A stretch of 12,811 nt of DNA from Frankiaceae bacterium (GTDB lineage Bacteria > Actinomycetota > Actinomycetes > JAVEEJ01). Position 1 is the first letter of the stretch, and each line of letters begins with the position of its first letter. The stretch lies in contig JAVEEJ010000026.1 in the NCBI GenBank assembly GCA_030840515.1, positions 1 through 12,811 of the forward strand. Direction: 5' to 3'. Below, piece by piece: positions 1-7,368 of this stretch. A model generated the notes under the pieces. That model ran no database searches, had not been told where the DNA came from, and saw only the letters and a program-made list of their open reading frames with translations. The position numbers were made by a program, and so were the translations under genes.

Positions 1-1957
1 CCGTGTCGAGCTCAGCGCGGATGTTGTTCACCCGCGTCGCGATGCCTGACGGTCGCGCGCTGTAGGGGTCGCCGAGGGTGTCGACCCAGCCCACCGCCGG
101 CTTGGAGTTCCAGTTCGCCAGGTAGCCCACAGGCGGGTCGAGCGCGTGCGGCAGCGCGTCGAACGGCATCAGGCCCTTCCAGTCGAAGGCGCCGGTTCCG
201 GGCGAGGGGAAGCGCGGGTCGGCCAGCGGACTGCGCATCGGCTGCAGACCGGGGTGCCAGTAGGCGATGTGCCCGTCGGCGTCGGCATAGAGGACGTTCT
301 CGTTCCAGGTGACCTTGGCCACCGCGGCGCGGAACTGCGTGAGGTTCTGCGCCTTGTCGAAGCCGAGCATGCCGTCAGCGGTCTCGAGCTCGCGCTTCCA
401 CATGGCGAACTGCACCGACCGCGCGTGCACGCCGTCCGCTGAGCTGGCGACGATCGGTCCGTGGATCGTCCGGCACACGGGTACGTCGACGCTGAAGACG
501 GCCGGTCCGATCGGCACCCCGTCCTCCGAGGTCCGGTATTTCACCGTCTCGGTGCGGCAGTCCGCGGGCAGCCAGGTACTGTCGTGCAGGTACTCGAGGG
601 CGCCCGTCTCGGACCGCCGCGTCGTCTCGATGAAGCTGTCGATGGTCCGCGAGAACCCGGTGGTCAGCGCCCACGCCACGCGCTTGCCGTAGCCGATGGC
701 GACGGTGGGCAGCGAGGGCACGGAGACCCCACGGGCGTCGTACCCGCCGCCGTGGACCTCCAGCTCCCACAGCTCACTGGGGTAGGAGTAGCCCAGCTGA
801 GGTGCGCTCATCAGCAGCGCGCCGCCGGTCGCCGAGCGCTTGGGCGAGACCGCGAACCCGAAGGACCCACCCCGCAGCGAGCGCGCCCACTCGTGCAGCC
901 GCTGCAGCGCTGTCCCGATGACCTTGTCGCGCGCCGCCTGCGCGGCCGACACCGCCACCACGGGCGACGGGGACGCCGGCACCGGGTACGCGCCGGTTCC
1001 CGGTCCCTCGTCGAGGTCGGCGGGCAGCCCGAGCGCGTAGTCGGCCCGGGACCGGAAGACCACGTCGCGCTGCCCTTCGGGCACGGCGTCGTTGTCGAAG
1101 ACGCCGGAGGACGCAGGGATCGTGGTGGTGGCCTTGGTGTCCTGCTGCCAGTTCAGGTCAGCGAACGCGTTCAGCCCCTCGTCGTGCCCGTAGGCCTGCA
1201 CGAGGGGTCGCAGCAGAGTCAGCGGCTCGGGCTCGAGCAACCCCGCGGACGCGACGAAGCGCGTGATGTAGACACCCGCCGCCATCGAGTCGATGGGTGT
1301 CCAGGAAGTCGGGGCGCTGGTGAGGACGGCGTACTCCGCCGGGAGCAGCTGAGGGTCGAGCTGCACCTTCGAGATCCACGCGTTGATGCCGTCGGAGTAG
1401 GCCTGGATCGCGTCGCGGCTCTCCTGGGGCAGGGCGTCGAACATCTGCTGGTACTCGGCGTCGGTGTACGCGCCGACCCGCACCCGCACGTCGTCGGGGA
1501 CGTAGGACGGCCCGCCGAGCTCGCCGAACGTTCCCCTTCCGAGCCGCCGGATCGCGTCGGCGAGGAAGAGCCGGTCCTGCCCCGCCGCGTAGCCCGCTCC
1601 CCACCACACATCAGCGCCGGTGTCGCCGTAGACCAGCGGCACCCCGTACGCGCCCCGGTAGATCCGCACGCCGTCATGCGGAGTCTCTGGGGTGCCCGTC
1701 GGTGTCTCGAAGCCTCCGGCCTTGTGGTGCTGGCTCCAGAAGAGCTCGCGCTGGTCGTCGATGTGCGGGCCGTAGTCGGACGGCTTCCCCGAGACCATCC
1801 CCTGCGCCTGTGCGGGGACCGAGACGAAGCCGGACTCGCCCGGCGGTAGCGCGTTGATCGCGCGCAGCTGCTGGGGCGGGGGCGCGTCGTCCGCCCGCGC
1901 CGGGACGGCAAGCGCGAGCAGAAGACACGCGAGCAGTGGGGGGAGGCTGCGACGCAC
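1..1957 (-). CDS. Secreted penicillin acylase family protein (Ntn hydrolase, peptidase S45), C-terminus off the left edge
   Basis: The family hydrolyses amide bonds such as beta-lactam side chains, acyl-homoserine lactones or other N-acyl amides; the substrate here is not predictable. Seen: 652 codons in one unbroken frame from a GTG start. A signal peptide opens with MRRSLPPLLACLLLALAVPA and has an ARA-D cleavage site. A RSLRGG-SFGFAVSPKRSATGG segment puts the candidate beta-chain N-terminal nucleophile at Ser365. PQLGY follows with Gln at beta-position 23, and GYLANWNSKP carries Asn615 (beta-position 251), matching the Gln23 and oxyanion Asn241 of penicillin G acylase. The order signal, alpha chain, spacer, beta chain is inferred from these landmarks, and self-cleavage before Ser365 is expected from the family. 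No clear SD precedes the GTG, which I chose because the signal peptide follows directly. The gene may be co-transcribed with the two upstream minus-strand genes. Family is secure, substrate unknown. Confidence 0.93.
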   Translation of the reverse strand, partial: MRRSLPPLLACLLLALAVPARADDAPPPQQLRAINALPPGESGFVSVPAQAQGMVSGKPSDYGPHIDDQRELFWSQHHKAGGFETPTGTPETPHDGVRIYRGAYGVPLVYGDTGADVWWGAGYAAGQDRLFLADAIRRLGRGTFGELGGPSYVPDDVRVRVGAYTDAEYQQMFDALPQESRDAIQAYSDGINAWISKVQLDPQLLPAEYAVLTSAPTSWTPIDSMAAGVYITRFVASAGLLEPEPLTLLRPLVQAYGHDEGLNAFADLNWQQDTKATTTIPASSGVFDNDAVPEGQRDVVFRSRADYALGLPADLDEGPGTGAYPVPASPSPVVAVSAAQAARDKVIGTALQRLHEWARSLRGGSFGFAVSPKRSATGGALLMSAPQLGYSYPSELWELEVHGGGYDARGVSVPSLPTVAIGYGKRVAWALTTGFSRTIDSFIETTRRSETGALEYLHDSTWLPADCRTETVKYRTSEDGVPIGPAVFSVDVPVCRTIHGPIVASSADGVHARSVQFAMWKRELETADGMLGFDKAQNLTQFRAAVAKVTWNENVLYADADGHIAYWHPGLQPMRSPLADPRFPSPGTGAFDWKGLMPFDALPHALDPPVGYLANWNSKPAVGWVDTLGDPYSARPSGIATRVNNIRAELDT

Positions 1958-1990
1958 CCCTGCAGGCTAGGCCCTCAGTTGTCGCGGAGG

Positions 1991-2031
1991 TCAGTGGTTG
2001 TCAGCCTCGTGGTCGTCAGCCTCAGTGGTTG
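1991..2031. repeat. Short tandem repeat across the stop codon of the Rho_N-like gene
   Basis: On the plus strand gtggttgtcagcctc (1994-2008) is followed at once by gtggtcgtcagcctc (2009-2023), one mismatch in 15. The ten bases tcagtggttg occur at both 1991-2000 and 2022-2031. The right copy contains the last codons and stop of the small protein gene, so the repeat looks like a local duplication of that gene's 3' end. No role is evident. Confidence 0.75.
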
Positions 2032-2294
2032 CGCAGCTGCTTGATCAGCTCGCTCTTGCTCATCGACGACCGGCCCTCGATGCCGACCTTCTTGGCCTGC
2101 TCGTAGAGCTCGTCCTTGCTGCGGTCCTCGTAGTCGCCGCCCTCGCCACCGCGTCGACCCATCTCCGATCGGGAGGTGTTGGCGGCCGCGTTGGCGATCC
2201 GGGCCGACTTCTCCTTGCTGTTCCCTTCGTCGCGCAGCTTCTCGTAGAGCTCGGGGTCCTTCACGCTGGGACCGGGCTTCTTGCCTGCTGGCAT
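2022..2294 (-). CDS. Small basic protein with C-terminal Rho_N/SAP-like domain (DUF7218-like)
   Basis: A 90-residue charged protein of a type common in actinobacteria and often labelled 'plasmid stabilization protein' or 'Rho termination factor N-terminal domain protein'; neither label is a demonstrated function. Seen: a Lys/Pro-rich start, then a conserved-looking block PSVKDPELYEKLRDEGNSKE and KSARIANAAANTSRSEMGRR at about residues 9-48. A Gly-rich spacer follows, then the Rho_N-like helix-loop-helix YEDRSKDELYEQAKKVGIEG ending in SKSELIKQLRNH (55-90). Rho_N and SAP folds bind nucleic acid, so DNA or RNA binding is the best guess. The ATG is preceded by GGAGGTG about five bases upstream, the strongest SD in this part of the window. 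It lies between a DNA-glycosylase-like gene and a secreted acylase. There is no signal peptide or membrane segment. Confidence 0.88.
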   Translation of the reverse strand: MPAGKKPGPSVKDPELYEKLRDEGNSKEKSARIANAAANTSRSEMGRRGGEGGDYEDRSKDELYEQAKKVGIEGRSSMSKSELIKQLRNH

Positions 2295-2355
2295 GGCGCA
2301 CCTCCGTCAGTCGCGGATGGGTACGCCGTGCCCGCGCGGAAGGCTGTCCGAAACG

Positions 2356-3408
2356 TCAGCGGTGCAGCGCCCCCAGGAGCTCGGCTTCGGCCTGCACGGC
2401 GCGCTGCTCCTTGGGAGTGGGCTCGGCGAACCAGGTCAACTCGACGTGGCCGTGTTCCCTCCGCCAGGACCCGGCGACCGCCCCACCGACCGTGAATGTC
2501 GCCACCGACTGCGGGACCCTCACGTGGAAGACGCGGTCGCGGTACTGCTCGGGCAGGATGCGAGTACGGCGGGCGTGGGCCAGCAGCGTTGCGTCCCAGG
2601 TCGGCAGGAAGCGCACCGGTGCTGGCGCGTCCCCCGCGGTGATCTCGAGTTCGGCCAGGTCGAGCAGTGGCTTGCCGTCCGGCCCGGTGTGCTCGATCAC
2701 GTCGAGGCCCTCGAGCGCCGCCTTGGCGTCCGACACGCGGATCCAGCCGGCCCACGTCTTGAGGTCGTGCGGCCGGGTCGGGCCGAAGCCGGCGATGTAG
2801 CGCCGCGCGAGGTGCGCCCGGGCCTCCGCCTCAGCCAGCGCAGGCTCGGGCCCCACCCATTGCTCCGCGAGCTGGTAGAGGTCCGCCCGCCGGCGGTCCC
2901 ACGTACCGCTGGGCGGGATCCGCACCATCGGGAGCCACAGCGAGATGCCGAGCACCAGACCCCGGTTGTCCCGCCCGACGACGTCGTCGAGCTCCGTGCG
3001 GTGCAGCGGCTCGCCGCCGCGGTCCGCGAAGGCACGCCGTACTCGCTCTTCCGTCTTCTCGATCGCCTTCAGGCTCACGCCATCCCACTTCAGGCGGAGC
3101 CACCACTCCCGAAGCGCTCCCCGGGTGGCGATCACGAACGGCCAGTAGTCCTCACGCGACGTGAGGTGGATCGTGCCGCGCTGGTGCGTGCCCTGGATCA
3201 CGCTCCGGTCCTCGAGCGCGGCCGTCAGCCGGCTCCGGGTGAACCGCTCGGTGCGCGACCACAGGCCGATGTACATGCTCGGGGCGTACTGCGCCTGCAG
3301 GCCGCCCATCCGCTCGAGCACCGCAGGCAGCGATGCGTCGCTGCGCTGCAGGAGGGCCTGGCGGGAAAGCGCCGTGCGGTTGAGGTCCTCATGACTGAGC
3401 TCGGCCAC
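2356..3408 (-). CDS. Winged-helix DNA-binding protein, AlkZ/YcaQ-like DNA glycosylase family (HTH_42)
   Basis: A 350-residue member of the HTH_42 family, which includes the bacterial DNA glycosylases AlkZ (self-resistance to azinomycin), HedH4 and YcaQ. These remove bulky alkylated bases or unhook interstrand cross-links. Seen: LNRTALSRQALLQRS at residues 9-23, then MGGLQAQYAP at 34-43. Gln38-Ala39-Gln40 falls where AlkZ-type enzymes carry catalytic QxQ (YcaQ types have QxD). A RGTIHLTSREDYWPF segment and the C-terminal winged-helix part with FLPTWDATLLAHARRTRI also fit the family. The start is GTG with only a weak SD, chosen because the family N-terminal block begins immediately. No biosynthetic cluster for a DNA-damaging compound is visible nearby, so it may be a housekeeping or stand-alone resistance paralogue. 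Family is secure; glycosylase activity is inferred from the QxQ motif. Confidence 0.88.
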   Translation of the reverse strand: MAELSHEDLNRTALSRQALLQRSDASLPAVLERMGGLQAQYAPSMYIGLWSRTERFTRSRLTAALEDRSVIQGTHQRGTIHLTSREDYWPFVIATRGALREWWLRLKWDGVSLKAIEKTEERVRRAFADRGGEPLHRTELDDVVGRDNRGLVLGISLWLPMVRIPPSGTWDRRRADLYQLAEQWVGPEPALAEAEARAHLARRYIAGFGPTRPHDLKTWAGWIRVSDAKAALEGLDVIEHTGPDGKPLLDLAELEITAGDAPAPVRFLPTWDATLLAHARRTRILPEQYRDRVFHVRVPQSVATFTVGGAVAGSWRREHGHVELTWFAEPTPKEQRAVQAEAELLGALHR

Positions 3409-3466
3409 GCTCAGACGCTAGCCCGGCCAGGCAGGGGGTTGAGAGCCCACGTCGAACTCCTGGCCC
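3409..3466. promoter_or_regulatory. Divergent intergenic region, AlkZ-like gene / ceramidase-like gene
   Basis: Only 58 bases separate the two divergent starts, so promoters for both must lie here or inside the coding ends. A plus-strand AGGGGGTTGAGAG stretch lies about 20-30 bases before the ceramidase-like ATG, too far for a normal SD. I see no convincing -10/-35 pair. Confidence 0.35.
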
Positions 3467-5392
3467 ATGCGCCCTCAGCTCGCCGCGGTCCTGCTCACCT
3501 CCACCCTGGTCGGCGGAGGTCTCGCCGTCGCCGAGACGCAGCCCCCGGGGCTGACGCCCTCGGTCGGGACGCCATCGGCCTCGGTCGGAGACCGGAGCGT
3601 TGACCTGTCCTGGCCAGCCGTCGAGTTCAACGGGACCCACGACGACGCGGTGGTCGTGCTCCGGGACGGTGCCGCGGTCGCGACGCTGCCCGCAACGGCG
3701 ACGTCGTGGTCTGACAGCGCGGTCGCGCCAGGCGAGCACCACGGCTACCAGGTGGAGGGCACCGGCAGCTACGGCGGGGACAACCACCAGGTGTCGGCAA
3801 CCTCGGCCGTCGTCTCCGTCTCGCTTCCGGCCTACCTGGTCGGTGCGCAGGCCAACGACATCTCCCCCGACCTGATCGGCCTCGGCACGATCAACCAGGG
3901 TGGGTTCGGCGTCGGTGACGGGACCGGCACGATCTCGCAGGACGACATCGACACCCCGTTCGGCCCGCAGAGCAACCCGCTGGGTCGCGGTGGCCAGAAC
4001 CAGGCCCGCAGCGACCGCATCAAGGCCCGCGCCGTCGTCTTCGATGACGGCAAGCAGGCCATCGCGATCACGACCATCGAGACCCAGGGGTACTTCGCTG
4101 CCTACCGCGGCGACCTCGCCGGACTGGGCCTGTCGGACATGGCCGCGGCCGCGTCCAACGCACGCATGCCGGCGTCGAGCATCCTCATCGCGAGCGACCA
4201 CACCCACGGCGGGCCCGACACCGTCGGCGTGTGGGGCAGCGTGCCGCGGGCGTACTACAAGTTCATCTACGACCGCACGGTCGCCGCCATCCGCCAGGCC
4301 TACGACAACCGCCGCTTCGCCGTCGTCACCGCCGGCCACTCCGACGCCTCCGACCTGATCTACAACCAGGGATGCGCGGAGGCGCTCTACCAGTCCGAAG
4401 GTGATGTGCCGGCGCCTTTCCAGGACCAGCACAAGGCGCCCTGTCCGACCGGCTCGCTCCAGGGCAGCGAAGGAAAGGACGGCAAGGACGGTCTCGTCCG
4501 CGTCGTCCAGGCGCGCACCCCGGCCGGCGCCACTGTCGTGACGTACATGGCCTACGCGGCGCACGCGACCGCCGGCGGCGGTGACGGCATCCACGGTGAC
4601 TGGCCGCAGTACGTAGGCGACGCCATGGCCGCGCGCTTCGGCGGAGTGGGCATGGCGATGGAGGGTGCGGTGGGCACCACGCAGCCCTGCCGCCCAGCCT
4701 GCGCGTTCTCGGCCAAGACCAATCCCAGCTTCCACACCCCGGGCGGGCGCAAGGCGGAGATCACGGCCAACTACATGGCCCATGTGGTTGACGCCGTGTC
4801 CCACTCGGCACAGGTCCGCGGTCCCGTGGCCGCGGCCAAGGGCTACATCCGCGAGCAGGTGACCGGACCGGCTGTGGTCGCCCTGTTCACGGCGGGAGGA
4901 GCGGGGCTCGGCGCCCACCTGCGGCGCTCGATCTCCTCACCGTGGATGGTCGGGGAGACGATCCGCACCGTCGTGGCCGCGCTGCGGGTCGGCGACGTGC
5001 TGTTCGCGGGTACGCCGGGCGAGGGCTACCCGGCGATCGCGTTCGGCGTTCGGGACGCGCTGAGCGGCCCCCGCGAGGTGGTGGCGCTGGGACTGGCCAA
5101 CGACCAGCTCGGCTACCTCATCGCGCCCGCTCCTTACTACGCGCCCGTGACTGCGGAGGCCGCGGTCAACGACAACACGATCTTCAACGTCTCGCCGACC
5201 ATCGGCGACCACGTCATGTGCGCCGACATCCGGCTGGCGAAGTCGATCGGCTTCGCGGCCACAGCCGACCCGGCGAACAACGCCCGACTCACGGCCTACT
5301 GCGCGGCGTACGACGCGATCGACGCTGCCGGCGACCCGCTGGGCTCAGTGCCCGTCGGGGGCGTCTCCCTGGACGACCCGCCGACCCCCTGA
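3467..5392 (+). CDS. Secreted neutral/alkaline ceramidase-like protein with N-terminal FN3-like domain
   Basis: Related to neutral ceramidases, zinc amidases that split ceramide into sphingosine and fatty acid. Seen: a signal peptide with AVA-E cleavage near residue 22, an FN3-like beta domain at about 33-118 (SVDLSWPAV, AVVVLRDG, SWSDSAVAPGEHHGYQVEG), then the ceramidase-type catalytic domain from LVGAQANDISPDLIGLG to the C-terminus. Candidate zinc ligands match the family pattern His, His, Glu, Tyr: His245/His247 in SDHTHGGPD, His366 in YAAHATAGGG, Glu519 in TPGEGYP, Tyr550 in NDQLGYL. The family's GDVSPN motif with the nucleophilic Ser seems replaced by EGAVGTTQP (399-407). The usual C-terminal Ig-like domain is absent. 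The protein is 641 residues. Real substrate uncertain: it could act on another N-acyl lipid or be a related hydrolase. Convergent with the next gene, with 13 bases between stops. Confidence 0.88.
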   Translation: MRPQLAAVLLTSTLVGGGLAVAETQPPGLTPSVGTPSASVGDRSVDLSWPAVEFNGTHDDAVVVLRDGAAVATLPATATSWSDSAVAPGEHHGYQVEGTGSYGGDNHQVSATSAVVSVSLPAYLVGAQANDISPDLIGLGTINQGGFGVGDGTGTISQDDIDTPFGPQSNPLGRGGQNQARSDRIKARAVVFDDGKQAIAITTIETQGYFAAYRGDLAGLGLSDMAAAASNARMPASSILIASDHTHGGPDTVGVWGSVPRAYYKFIYDRTVAAIRQAYDNRRFAVVTAGHSDASDLIYNQGCAEALYQSEGDVPAPFQDQHKAPCPTGSLQGSEGKDGKDGLVRVVQARTPAGATVVTYMAYAAHATAGGGDGIHGDWPQYVGDAMAARFGGVGMAMEGAVGTTQPCRPACAFSAKTNPSFHTPGGRKAEITANYMAHVVDAVSHSAQVRGPVAAAKGYIREQVTGPAVVALFTAGGAGLGAHLRRSISSPWMVGETIRTVVAALRVGDVLFAGTPGEGYPAIAFGVRDALSGPREVVALGLANDQLGYLIAPAPYYAPVTAEAAVNDNTIFNVSPTIGDHVMCADIRLAKSIGFAATADPANNARLTAYCAAYDAIDAAGDPLGSVPVGGVSLDDPPTP

Positions 5393-5405
5393 GTCCACCT
5401 GGTCG

Positions 5406-6218
5406 CTAGCGCGCCACCAGCAGCAGGGCCTCGGCCGGGAACCTGAGACCGTCCTCCGTCAGGTAGCCGGCGGCCAGGTCCCGATGGGTCGAGCGGACCT
5501 TGTCGAGGGTGGCGTCGTCGGCCTTCGCCAACGCCGCCGCGAGCGGTCCCGCCAGCGCCCGCTCATGGTCGAAGTGCTCATTGGCGTCCCGGAAGACGCT
5601 GACCAGCGGCACCGACTCGACCTGCACGTCCATGAACCCGCCCTCGCGGGCGGCGGCCTCGAGGGCGGTCGGCTCACTAAGGCTGAACAGCCCCCCGGGG
5701 CCGGTCGGCGGGCCGCCGGCGACCACGCCCGCCAGCATCGCCGCCATGCCCACCGTGGAGAGCCAGGGGTTGGCAGCCGGGCCCGCCCACACCGCGGCGG
5801 CGAAACGGCCGCCCTCGACCAGGACACGCCGAGCCTCACGGAGCGCGGCCGCGGGCTCTTCGACGAACATCAGGCCCATGCGGAACACCACGGCGTCGAA
5901 CGAAGCCTCCGGCAGATCGGTCTTCACCGCATCTGCCTCGTCCACGTCAACCCCGGCGCAGCCGGCGAGCCGCGTGCGGGCTACCTCGACCATCCCCGTC
6001 GCGATGTCGGTCGCGAGCACGGTGCCCCCAGGGGCCACGGCGTCGGCAAGCCGCAGGGCCAGCGCCCCGGTGCCGCATCCCAGCTCCAGGACCCGCTCAC
6101 CGGCCTGCAGGTCCAGCAGCTCCAGCATCCGCGCGGTCAACGGCGCTTTCACCCGCTCGACGTACTCGCTCTCCGCAGACCAGGCCGTGGCCACCCCGCT
6201 CCAGTCAGATGCGGTCAT
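5406..6218 (-). CDS. Class I SAM-dependent methyltransferase
   Basis: A 270-residue UbiE/methyltransferase-11-type enzyme predicted to transfer a methyl group from S-adenosylmethionine to an unidentified small molecule. Seen: motif I RVLELGCGTGALALRLA at residues 42-58 (glycine-rich SAM loop), the motif II acidic residue Asp71 in TVLATDIATGMVEVAR, a DAVVFRMGLMFVEEPAAALR segment as motif IV/V, and REARRVLVEGGRFAAAVW as the following helix-strand. The remaining C-terminal part resembles the family's substrate-binding cap but has no signature I recognise. A GTG three bases upstream (6221) is the alternative start; neither has a strong SD. It is divergent from a TetR-family gene, the usual arrangement for a regulator and its target, so an inducible modification or detoxification role is plausible but not shown. 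The stop lies 13 bases from that of the convergent ceramidase-like gene. Confidence 0.92.
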   Translation of the reverse strand: MTASDWSGVATAWSAESEYVERVKAPLTARMLELLDLQAGERVLELGCGTGALALRLADAVAPGGTVLATDIATGMVEVARTRLAGCAGVDVDEADAVKTDLPEASFDAVVFRMGLMFVEEPAAALREARRVLVEGGRFAAAVWAGPAANPWLSTVGMAAMLAGVVAGGPPTGPGGLFSLSEPTALEAAAREGGFMDVQVESVPLVSVFRDANEHFDHERALAGPLAAALAKADDATLDKVRSTHRDLAAGYLTEDGLRFPAEALLLVAR

Positions 6219-6275
6219 CACTGTCTCGCTTTCTGCTACTGTTAGACTTTATCGAATACTGTGAAGGTGTAACGG
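6219..6275. promoter_or_regulatory. AT-rich divergent control region, candidate TetR operator
   Basis: This 57-base gap is clearly more AT-rich than its surroundings. ACTGT occurs three times at even spacing (6220-6224, 6238-6242, 6258-6262; steps of 18 and 20 bases), the last two flanking GTTAGACTTTATCGAATAC. A leftward TAAAGT (6251 to 6246) with TTACAC (6272 to 6267) could be a weak -10/-35 pair with a short 15-base spacer. A rightward TAGACT lies at 6243-6248. GAAGG at 6263-6267 is the SD of the TetR gene. No long perfect palindrome is present, so the operator is not defined. Confidence 0.45.
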
Positions 6276-6941
6276 ATGCCGAAGCCGGTTGTCAAGAGCC
6301 CGCGTGCCTATGACTCGTCGCGGCGGCAGGAGCAGGCCCGCGCGACGCGGCTGCACGTGCTCCGCACCGCCGTCGACCTCTTCGTCCGCCAGGGCTACGC
6401 GCGGACCACGATCCGCGAGATCGCGACCGCGGCCGGTGTCTCCGCCGAGACGGTGTACGCGTCCTTCAAGAACAAGGCGACCTTGCTGCACCGCGCCTGG
6501 GACATCACGGTGGGTGGGGACGACGAGGAGGTCGTCTTCCACGAGCGCCCCGAGATCCGCGCACTCATGGCTGAGCCGGATCTGCGCAAGCGGCTACGGC
6601 TGCAGGCGCCGATCTCGACAGCCACCGCCCGGCGCACCGCGCCCTTCCAGATCATGCTGCTCGCAGCCGCCGGGGCGGAGCCGGAAGCCGCGAGCATGCT
6701 CGAGGAGATCGGGCGCCAGCGCCTTGCCGGGCTGACCGTCATGGCCCGGCAGGCTGCTCAGACCGGCCAGCTCGCCGTCAGCGAGGAGCAGGCCCGCGAC
6801 TTCATGTGGTCGACGACGGACGGGATGCTCTGGCACCGACTGGTCAGCGAGCGCGGATGGAGTGACGACGAGTACGCCGACTGGCTGGCACGGATCTGGA
6901 TCGCCATGCTTGTGGGGCCGAGGCGCCGCACCACCCGGTGA
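6276..6941 (+). CDS. TetR/AcrR family transcriptional regulator
   Basis: A 221-residue one-component regulator. Seen: the N-terminal helix-turn-helix domain at about residues 18-76, with ARATRLHVLRTAVDLFVRQG, YARTTIREIATAAGVSAETV and YASFKNKATLLHRAWD, the standard TetR three-helix pattern ending in the Y-FKNK recognition segment. The C-terminal remainder is an alpha-helical ligand-binding and dimerisation region without a recognisable subclass signature. The ATG has a good SD, GAAGG, eight bases upstream. It is divergent from the methyltransferase, so autoregulation together with control of that gene is the likeliest job; the ligand is unknown. It ends seven bases from the stop of the convergent DUF1003 gene. 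Family is certain, target inferred from position only. Confidence 0.95.
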   Translation: MPKPVVKSPRAYDSSRRQEQARATRLHVLRTAVDLFVRQGYARTTIREIATAAGVSAETVYASFKNKATLLHRAWDITVGGDDEEVVFHERPEIRALMAEPDLRKRLRLQAPISTATARRTAPFQIMLLAAAGAEPEAASMLEEIGRQRLAGLTVMARQAAQTGQLAVSEEQARDFMWSTTDGMLWHRLVSERGWSDDEYADWLARIWIAMLVGPRRRTTR

Positions 6942-6948
6942 TCCGTCC

Positions 6949-7368
6949 TCAGGTGACGAGACGGTCGTGCAGCTCGCTGGTGAGCAGGTGGATGGCCCGG
7001 GTGAGCTCGGTGTTCGTCTTGAGCTCGAGCTCCTGCTCGTTGAAGTCGTGGTCGGCCTTCTCCTGCTGGAAGGAGGCCTGCCGGTTCTGCCCGATCATCA
7101 CAAAGGTCGACAGGAAGATGGCCTCGAGGCTGACGACCAGGGTCAAGGTCGGCCAGGGGCTCTTCTCGAAGACGACCATCCACAGCGCGAAGAGCAGCAC
7201 GTGCAGGTAGATGAACTTCATCGAGCCCGCGAAGGACGTGATCGCGTCGGCCACCCTGAGCTGCAGGTTGGCCGCACGGTGCGCCTTCTGCGCCTCGACC
7301 ACGGGGTGGCGAGCGCGCGTCTGAGCGCCCTGGGCGCCGGTCACATCTGAGGGGGTCGGTTGCGTCAT
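6949..7368 (-). CDS. DUF1003 membrane protein
   Basis: A 139-residue protein of the DUF1003 family, whose biochemical role is not established. Seen: a polar N-terminus (1-30), amphipathic RVADAITSFAGSMKF, then two membrane segments at about 52-67 (YLHVLLFALWMVVF) and 73-92 (PTLTLVVSLEAIFLSTFVMI). The hallmark SLEAIFLSTFVMIGQNRQA follows, then a charged, probably coiled-coil tail rich in Glu, Lys and Gln to residue 139. Both ends are likely cytoplasmic. The ATG overlaps the predicted start of the divergent sigma factor gene, and no SD is visible upstream. An in-frame GTG at 7344 is a possible alternative, also without an SD, so a leaderless start is likely for one of the two genes. The frame stays open upstream to about 8052, but that extension is antisense to the sigma factor and has no family resemblance. 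Confidence 0.88.
   Translation of the reverse strand: MTQPTPSDVTGAQGAQTRARHPVVEAQKAHRAANLQLRVADAITSFAGSMKFIYLHVLLFALWMVVFEKSPWPTLTLVVSLEAIFLSTFVMIGQNRQASFQQEKADHDFNEQELELKTNTELTRAIHLLTSELHDRLVT

Noticed and set aside
461..1849. Long plus-strand open frame of 462 codons
   Set aside because: Antisense to the penicillin acylase gene, whose translation has a signal peptide and catalytic motifs. The plus-strand product is Arg/Gly/Val-rich with no family pattern, typical of high-GC shadow frames.
2281..3603. Plus-strand open frame of 440 codons
   Set aside because: Antisense to the Rho_N-like and AlkZ-like genes and overlapping the ceramidase-like start; low-complexity Arg/Pro/His composition.
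3389..4918. Minus-strand open frame of 509 codons
   Set aside because: Antisense to the ceramidase-like gene; Val/Arg/Gly/Asp repeats of composition only, no domain.
5393..5405. Terminator between the convergent ceramidase-like and methyltransferase genes
   Set aside because: The 13-base gap holds no inverted repeat or T-run.
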